A stretch of DNA of 64,000 nt from Diphasiastrum complanatum (Eukaryota; Streptophyta; Lycopodiopsida; Lycopodiales; Lycopodiaceae): positions 1 through 64,000 of the forward strand of contig MU832185.1 in the NCBI GenBank assembly GCA_029204225.1, in the 5' to 3' direction. Position 1 is the first letter of the stretch. Each line of letters starts with the position of its first letter. This document shows positions 57,353 through 64,000 of this stretch, piece by piece. The translations under genes were made by a program, and so were the position numbers. Under the pieces are notes generated by a model. The model was given only the letters and a program-made list of their open reading frames with translations, ran no database searches and was not told where the DNA came from.

Positions 57353-58093
57353 GCGACTGGACTAAAAATTGAACAAATTTTAACTAAATTTGTTTCGATC
57401 TTACTGTAGTTGTCTCGGAGATGAATATTGCAATTAGATGCAGGAATCAATTCGGACGTGACATGGACTGTGCAGATTTGGTGGATGCACAAAAATACGA
57501 AACTTTGTATAAGGTGACTGAAAAATTGATAGACGAATGACAAGTTATTCTTGAGGTACGCTACATGATGTCTCCTGTGCAATGGCTATCTTTGATGAAC
57601 TAAAAACAAATCTAGAAAAAATATGCATTTAGAAGAAATTATCAAAATTAAACAATGACAAAAAATAAACAAGGGAAATACCAATGTTACAGAGAGTGAA
57701 GGCTGTAGAGCACTTGTGGAACAAAACTTGCATTCATCAACATTGATAATGTACCTTGATAGTTGCAATATTTCAGTTGTTGTGTAGAGTAATGTGATTT
57801 ACTCTGACATGCCCTTGTCAAAACAAGACAGGGTAGGTTATACTAAATCTACCATCATTGATAGCAGATGTTATAAAATATAGCTTACTATGCAAGTATG
57901 GATGAGGTATTATGTCTAGAGGGCCTCTCTGAACAAGAGATTCAGAACCGAATCTCTATCTGGATTTTCGAATCCTAGATTCAAGGAATCATTTCATATT
58001 GTTTTTTTTTCATTATGGAGCTGGTGTATTGTGTGGTATTGTAGAAGTTTGCTAGAAACTTATCGAGTGAGCAGCAGGTTGAGCGGGAGGGTG
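57353..58093. other. No gene recognised
   Basis: AT-rich spacer between the two minus-strand element fragments. The gag frame ends at about 58125 and no protease or RT follows. Confidence 0.5.
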
Positions 58094-59155
58094 CTATAGT
58101 GCTCGTGTTGTTGTCGTTAAGATCCTATCGGGATTCATAACTGACGTGACGAGCAGATAGGATCTTAGTTGGTTGTTTTGGACAGTCTTTGAAACTGTGT
58201 TTTCTGATAAAATCAGGACACTCGGCATGGTACTGGGTCTTAACTGGACAATCAACCATGATGTGGCCAGTTTCACCACAGATGAAACATCTAGTGTGCA
58301 ATGGCCCTTGTATAATAGCATAGCCATCTTGTATGGCTAATGGTTCTGGACTTTTTGGTGGGTATTCGGGATAAGTCAAGGAATGTCGAGAATGTGATGG
58401 TTGTGCTTCATATTGTTGGACTGTATGTGCTTGGATAGGCAGATATGAAGGACAAGCATCAACAAGATGCGTAGCCCGATAGTGTGGGCACCATATTGTT
58501 TTTCGTCTATAAGGTACCTGTGTAGGGTTTGACTGACCAGACATACTGCTTTGGATAGACTTCGGGGTAGCTTGAAACTCATTGGTGAGTTTCTCCATCT
58601 GTAGTTGATGTTGCTTATTAAACAACTCCAACTAGGATTTCCAAAGCTGATCTCGGGTGTCCTCGATTGGCTTCAACTCATAGAGAGGAGCACGTGGTGC
58701 TCATATTTCCCTTGATTCGTCAACATTTGATCCTTCATCTTCCTCCTTGATGGCATCAGACATAGCTAACTCTAGGCTCGTATAATCATCATTGAATTTA
58801 AGCTCGCATCTAATCCATCTTGGAAGGCCGTCTAAAATCCAGATGATAAGCATCTGTTCATAGGGCTGTTCTTGGACTTGACTTTTGAGACGTTTGGAAT
58901 GCTCAATATAGTCTCGTACACGTTCGTCCTTTTCCATTTTGATGTTACTCAATTTGACAAAAGGGCTCTCGATCAAGTGAAAGGGCTTAAAACGCTTGAT
59001 ACAAGATTCTTTCAAAATTGACCAGTCTGTCTTTTCGTCACGATCAAGGTTGAAAAACCAATCACGTGCTTTAGCGATCATGGTCATCGAAAACAGCTGG
59101 ACCATAGCATCAGGAGATGTTTCACCATACACATCACATGCATTCTCAAAGATTT
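58094..59155 (-). pseudogene. gag: Ty3/gypsy-type gag with zinc knuckle, truncated at both ends
   Basis: Minus frame 59132-58701 carries the retrotransposon gag domain: FENACDVYGETSPDAMVQLF (upstream edge), AKARDWFFNLDRDEKTDWSI, LSNIKMEKDERVRDYIEHSK and MLIIWILDGLPRWIRCELKF. The next minus frame, 58631-58125, supplies a linker and a CCHC knuckle CFICGETGHIMVDC (about 58250-58290). The two frames are separated by stops near 58640-58700. The N-terminal half of the gag domain is missing: its reading frame is lost at about 59155, exactly where the ACCGTA repeats begin. No pol follows. Function in life: capsid and RNA binding. Confidence 0.85.
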
Positions 59156-60519
59156 ACAACCTACGGTTTACGGTCTACGGTCTGGTGTGAGTGCTATGGA
59201 TCATTGCGGGTGACAAGTGAAGGGTGGAGGCATTGTGATTGTGGTGTCTATGGTAGTATGCGGTGTTTACGGGTGCGGAGATTGAGTGTGGTGTTAGCGA
59301 TCGATTGTAGTGTGCTGCGATCTGTGGCGTTGATTGTGGTGGAGATGGGTGAGTGCGATAGATGCGGTGGAATGCGATTCAAAGGTTGATGGTTTAGTGC
59401 GGACTATTGCGGTTAGTTGCGGTCTGTTGGGATTGGAATGGCTGATGGAGGTGGAAGGTGGTTGAGAAGGAGTGCAATATGAATGTTCAAGGGTGGATGT
59501 GGCTTGAGTAGGAGATGGTTTGCGGTGGAAGGGTCTGAGTGTAGTCGTAAGGTGGTGAGGGGGTGGTCAGTTGCGGTGGAATGCGATGTCCGTTCCAGGG
59601 TGAGTGGCGGTGTTTACGGTGTCCGTGTGTTGCGGTGAAGGTGGCCGAGGGTAGTCGTAGGGCAAATGAGTGTGGTTGGATGCGGCTACGACGGACGAAT
59701 GCGGTTGTGTGGGACGGAAACGATTGCAATGGTGGATGGGGATGGTTGCGAAGATGTTGTGGGGGTGCTTGAATGTCGATGGTATGTGGTTGACTTCGAG
59801 ATGATTGTTCCAGGTCGAATTGTGGTGGATTGAAACCTAATGCAGTGTGTTGATGTGGCAATGGAAGGCGGTCTGCTGGATTGCAATCAGTTTTGGTTAG
59901 TTACGGGCTGGTGTATTGTGGTCACTTGGGATCTATTGCAGTGATGGTGGTTAGTTAGGATCTACGGGTCAAGGTAATCAGTATAGATTGATGTGTGCGT
60001 GTGTTGGATATGCTCAAGTTGTAGGGGAATGAGGCTGCTACAGCTGAAGAGTAGATGGCTTGTGGTTTCCATGGGTCGAGAACGGAGATGAGTGGATTGG
60101 GGAGTGTTGTGGTGATTTGCGATTTTTACGATAGCTGTGGTCCTGTTGTTGACGATGGTTGCGGCTCACGGCGATCACTACGGTGTAACGTAGTTGTGTG
60201 CGATGGCTATGGCTCAAGGTAATCGCTACAGATGTGAGTCGGTTCGATGCGGTTGTAATGCATGTAGTGCGGTTGGAAAGCAACGGGACTGCGGTTGAGG
60301 GCGAATAGGATGGTGGACAAAAATGGCAAGTGAGTACGGTGTCTGTTCGGTGGCTACGGTGCAAAGAGTGAAGCAATGGGAGTTTTGTTGAATATATTTC
60401 CCACGGCTCAATGCAGTTCTCACGGTGCAGAGCGGTCACTACGGTGCAATGTGATTGTTACGACTAGAAGGTGGTTGCAATGACTGTAGTGTGTTTGATT
60501 ATGGTCTCAATGGTTCAAG
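59156..60519 (-). repeat. ACCGCA/ACCGTA-rich degenerate repeat domain
   Basis: On the minus strand the hexamers ACCGCA and ACCGTA (plus: TGCGGT, TACGGT) recur dozens of times at irregular distances of roughly 10-40 bp. It starts with three close copies (CCGTAGACCGTAAACCGTAG) next to gag. The region is markedly GC-richer than its surroundings. ORFs on the minus strand are His/Pro/Ser-rich translations of the repeat and look non-coding. Confidence 0.75.
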
Positions 60520-61437
60520 GGTCGGTTGAGATCTAAGATCATCCGTCGGTTGAGAATTTACGCGAGGGCGTCGGTCGAGATCTGATGCGAGGTCATCGGT
60601 TGAGATCTGACACGAGGGTGTCGATCGAGTTCTGACGCGAGGATGTCGGTTGAGATATGATGTGAAGCGTCGGTCGAGATCTGACGCGAGGTCATCGGTT
60701 GAGATTGTAAGCGGATCCCGTCGGTTGAGATTTTACTGAGGCCGTCGATTGAGATCTAACTGAGTGCGTCGGTCGAGATTCAGACAACTCGTCGGTCGAG
60801 ATCTGAACGATTGGCTTCAGTTGAGATTTGATTGAGGGCGTCGGTCGAGATCTGACTGATAGCGTCGATCGAGATCTAACTGATGGCGTCGGTCAAGATC
60901 TAACTGATGGCGTCGGTCGAGATCTAACTGATGGCATCGGTCGAGATCTGATTGATAGCGTCAGTCGAGATCTGACTGATGGACATCGGTTGAGATCTGA
61001 CTGATGGCGTCGGTCGAAATCTGACACAAGAGGCGTCGGTCGAGATCTTATTGAGGGCCATCGGTTGAGATTTCACAGGGCACCGTTGGTTGAGATTTGA
61101 TTGAGGGTCATCGGTCGAGATTTCACAGGGCACCGTCGGTGAGATTTGATTGAGGGCCGTGGGTCGAGATTTTAGAAAAAGGCTTCGGTTGAGATCTGAC
61201 GCATGGCCGTGGGTCGAGATTGGAATGAGACCGTTGGTTGAGATCTGATGGAGTACCGTCGGTTGAGATCTGAGTGGAAACCGTCGGTCGAGATTTCAAT
61301 AGACTACCGTCGGTCGAGATGTAATGGATGACCATCGGTTGAGATCTGAGAGAGTGTGTGTCGGTTGAGATTCAATAGAATGCATCGGTTGAGATTGGAC
61401 ACGAGCTCTTTGGTTGAGATTTCAACACAGGGGGGGA
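60520..61437 (-). repeat. 24-bp tandem array, about 37 units, conserved core with variable spacers
   Basis: Every 24-26 bp the plus strand repeats TCGGTCGAGAT or TCGGTTGAGAT (minus: ATCTCRACCGA), separated by about 13 variable bases such as CTGACTGATGGCG. I count about 37 units. The core is much better conserved than the spacers. Spacer length varies, so no single reading frame runs through the array, although part of it reads QISTDAIN on the minus strand. The same core makes the six-unit array at 37981-38128. It lies between an LTR (right) and the ACCGCA domain plus gag (left), in the position of a retroelement leader. Confidence 0.95.
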
Positions 61438-62707
61438 TCGTGACGGAGCGTGGACAAGGTTGCGGGTTTCTGATGTAGAAGGTGTTAGAGTTCAATGGGC
61501 AACAATGCCAAATGTTTACAGATCCAAAGGTCCAAAGGATCTGTTTACTATGGTTTTTTTACTTCTTGCTTACAACTTTTACGGCTTGGTATTTTGCCTG
61601 TTACCAGGCTTCAGGGCATCCGTTATGTGTGCTCTTGATATTACGATGCCAAACCAGACAAAAGGGATAGATTGTCATTGTAGTATATTTTTTGTCTTGC
61701 CTGTCAGAGGACTACTCAGGGACGAACTCTCTTGAACGCACTTACATTCTAACAGAGATGCAAGCCAAGAACGCTCATTCACAGATCAGAGTGCAGCCCA
61801 AATGAACGTTCAATAGATTCTACAACCACCTACTCTTAAAACGAAGTGAATGAGAGCCTAAACATTACTAAACTGAGCTACACTTGCATAAATTGACAAA
61901 ACAAGAAACAAGAACTAATCTACAGAATGTTAGAAGTCCAAGAATCAAGAAACCAACCAGCCTTTTGATTCTTGGACATCCCAAAAACATCAAGAACTGG
62001 ATTGTAAAGAGATATGCAAGAACTACACCAGAGATCCAGCCTATTTAGTTTACCTGATGCTGGTTCCTACATTAATCCACAAACAAGAAAAGAAGCTAAT
62101 CCGCTCTACGAAAGTAGCAAATCTAATCCACTCTACAATCCACAACCACACACAAAAGGAGGGGAGGGCAAGATCATAAATGCATCACTCAAGAAACAAG
62201 AATGATCAAGGAGCTCAATGGATGCACCAAACTCGTGAAGGCTCTTCTCATTTCAGCATGGAGTTGATACAATTCACAAAAAGCTCCTCTTCACAAAGAG
62301 AGAGCTCCTTAGGTATAAGCAAGAGAGCTCCTTAGGTATAAGCAAGAGAGCTCCTTAGGTGGCATCCTTAATTTTTACATTTCACAATTTACAAGTGGAA
62401 TAATGCTCTCCACTAGAGGTCATCATCAAAAGGTGGCTCACTCTACTTTCTTTAAGAGGGGTCTACTTGCATTTATTACATTTGCCTAGAAATACTGGTT
62501 CCTACATAGTCATCCCATCTTTCGGGATTCACCATGAGGCTTACACAATTCTTACTTGTCATTACTAACTAGTATTCTTTGGCTCTCATATGCGGCTCTC
62601 AGTCTTCTTTAGTCTCATCTTTTCAGAGACCTCCTCGGTCTAAGGTGAGAGGTGCTCTTGAGTTGCTCTGTCCGAGTATCTTGGAGATTCGTCAGAATCA
62701 GCCAACA
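61438..62707 (-). repeat. LTR and leader of the minus-strand element
   Basis: The minus strand starts TGTTGGCTGATTCTGAC at 62707. Its first roughly 170 bp match the LTR at 34651 (shared ACCTCTCACC, GACCGAGGAGGTCTC, TGAGAGCCnnATATGAGAGC). The inner border is not clear: I found no convincing primer site between here and the array. The ORFs at 61460-61735 and 62014-62205 have no recognisable motif. Confidence 0.5.
62303..62361 (+). repeat. 23-bp tandem repeat, nearly three copies
   Basis: GAGAGCTCCTTAGGTATAAG followed by CAA occurs twice in full, then once as GAGAGCTCCTTAGGTGGC. Lies inside the LTR. Confidence 0.9.
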
Positions 62708-62902
62708 ATGATAGGATCTCACATGTGTGGAGCCTGTTTCCACGTGTGAAAGGATGTACATAAAGTACTTGTAAATAGTAGATTAATCTTGGTTCAATCT
62801 ACACAAGTGTGAACATGATTTGTGACTAGAATCTAAACAAAAATCACTTGTACCAATTTTCATGTAATTAGCTTAGATTTCCATGTGAATGAGTAAATGC
62901 CA

Positions 62903-63303
62903 TGAAATTACTGTACTTTAGGACAATAAATGGATCTACAAAAGATCCACAAAACTGATTGGATGCTTGCTTAACAATCTATCAAAAAACTAGTCATCAA
63001 AAAGTTGATCTAGATTGGTAGTTTGACAAAGAACAAGCATTAACAATCAAAACCATTGATGAACATTGAAATCCAAGCCCACACATGTGTACTATAGGGT
63101 GTAGTACTGCCTTCAAGCTGAGAAACAAGTAGAAATTGATTTGATTTCATTTGGATCACAAAAACTCCATGTACATAGTGAGATTGCCAATGAGCTCCAA
63201 AAATATTCTATCTTCTCACTACGGGAGCTTGGCATACATAGCAAATTTGACTTCCTTCTTGAAGTTAGGTGGATTTTCAGCATGTAATAAGGAGGCTAAC
63301 TCA
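62903..63303 (-). repeat. Partial copia LTR, fourth copy
   Basis: It starts TGAAATTACTGTACTTTAGG and matches 52445-52860 closely (GATCTACAAAAGATCCACAA, TTGATCTAGATTG, GAGAAACAAGTAGAAATTGA). Similarity stops at GCTAACTCACT near 63303, where the minisatellite begins. No target duplication can be tested because the outer part is lost. Confidence 0.9.
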
Positions 63304-63785
63304 CTCAGCTAAAGTATCAAATTAAGCACCAAAGGCAGCTAATCACTACCACAATACCAGAAGCACCAAAAGCAGTAAAGTACTACTTAAGTACCAAAAG
63401 CAGCTAAAGTATCAAATTAAGTACTAAAAACAACTAAAGTACCAAATTAAATAAGTACCAAAATCAGTTAAGGTACCAAATTAAGTACCAAAAACAACTA
63501 AAGTACCAAGTTAAGTAAGTACCAAAATCAACTTAAGTACCAAAACAAGAGTCAAATACCATTAAAGTACCAAAAGCAGCTAATTACCACCATAATACCA
63601 GAAGTACCAAATTAAGTACCAAAGCAGCAAATTACTACCATAATATCAAAAGTACCAAATTAAGTACCAAAAATAATTAAAGTACTACTTAAGTACCAAA
63701 ATCAACTAAAGTACCACATTAAGTACCAAAAGCAGCAAAGTACCAAGTTAAGTACCAAAATCAGCTAAAGTATCAAATTAAGAAC
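63304..63785 (+). repeat. GTACCAAA minisatellite
   Basis: Degenerate repeats built from AAGTACCAAA, (A)TCAGCTAAAGTACC and AAATTAAGTACC, with a composite period of roughly 30-60 bp, fill about 480 bp. No ORF. It starts exactly where the LTR copy is cut. Confidence 0.9.
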
Positions 63786-64000
63786 CTATCAGACACAATT
63801 TTTAAGGTTGTTCATCGGATGGAATGTTTGACTCGAAAACGTGAGAAGCTCAAAAACTCAAAAAAATTTGAGAAATTTGATTTTTGACTGTCGGTTTCAA
63901 AAAACAGCGGTGGGTATTTTGAAAGGTTGGTGTGAGATCGCACAGATTTGAATGATCATAAGAGAAGTTCTAAAGCAATTTCAATCTGACAGAAAATGTA
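63786..64000. other. No feature recognised
   Basis: The sequence continues past the window edge. No ORF or repeat of note. Confidence 0.5.

Noticed and set aside
59487-59861. 124-codon His/Pro/Ser-rich minus ORF
   Set aside because: It is a translation of the ACCGCA/ACCGTA repeat field and shows no domain.
60520-61437. CRISPR-like regularity (conserved core, variable spacers)
   Set aside because: Core is 11 bp and spacers about 13 bp, much shorter than CRISPR repeats and spacers; there are no cas genes and the context is plant nuclear retroelement DNA.

Overview
This is a gene-poor, transposon-rich stretch of nuclear DNA from a land plant with a large genome. The evidence is two plant-type genes with canonical GT-AG introns (two of them about 4 kb and full of retrotransposon debris), plant Ty1/copia and Ty3/gypsy relics, a tRNA-iMet primer binding site, and many long (GA)n, (CT)n and (CA)n microsatellites. 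I cannot name the species. A fern, gymnosperm or other large-genome vascular plant would all fit.

Two genes can be assembled exon by exon with every splice phase consistent. (1) 8110-13952 (+), five exons, 288 residues: a NEP1-interacting-protein-like RING-H2 E3 ubiquitin ligase. Its first exon carries a textbook RanBP2-type zinc finger, an addition I do not recall for this family. (2) 41994-51966 (+), ten exons, 419 residues: a plant type I inositol-polyphosphate 5-phosphatase with all catalytic motifs. Two minor candidates are weakly supported: a small ORF at 15287-15613 and a possible first coding exon at 40523-40774 (-).

Layout. 1-8.0 kb: a decayed copia element broken by (CA)n, LTR-like debris and local duplications. 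8.1-14 kb: the RING gene, with a gypsy fragment antisense in intron 1. 14-24 kb: copia gag and LINE ORF1 relics and an LTR. 24-33 kb: LTR, leader and primer site of one copia family, then a nearly complete but inactive copy of it (28.4-33.05 kb, -), which abuts the 3' end of a second copia on the other strand (33.05-34.15 kb, +). 34.2-38.1 kb: an unusual minus-strand retroelement whose ORFs match no family I know and which starts with six 24-bp repeats read as protein. 38.3-39.2 kb: LTR, copia and LINE scraps. 42-52 kb: the phosphatase gene, with copia and gypsy debris in intron 2. 52.4-53.15 kb: a solo LTR with a perfect 5-bp target duplication. 56-57.35 kb: a diverged relative of the unusual element. 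58.1-62.7 kb: a minus-strand gag, then an ACCGCA/ACCGTA-rich domain, then about 37 copies of the same 24-bp core repeat, then an LTR whose start matches that of the 34-38 kb element. 62.9-64 kb: another LTR copy and a GTACCAAA minisatellite.

The most interesting lead is the family that joins the two 24-bp arrays, the two TGTTGGC-starting LTRs and the orphan ORFs. It looks like a retroelement lineage with a repetitive leader built from an 11-bp conserved core and variable spacers. The two genes themselves do ordinary plant jobs (ubiquitin ligation at a membrane; phosphoinositide or inositol phosphate breakdown) and show no sign of being functionally linked.
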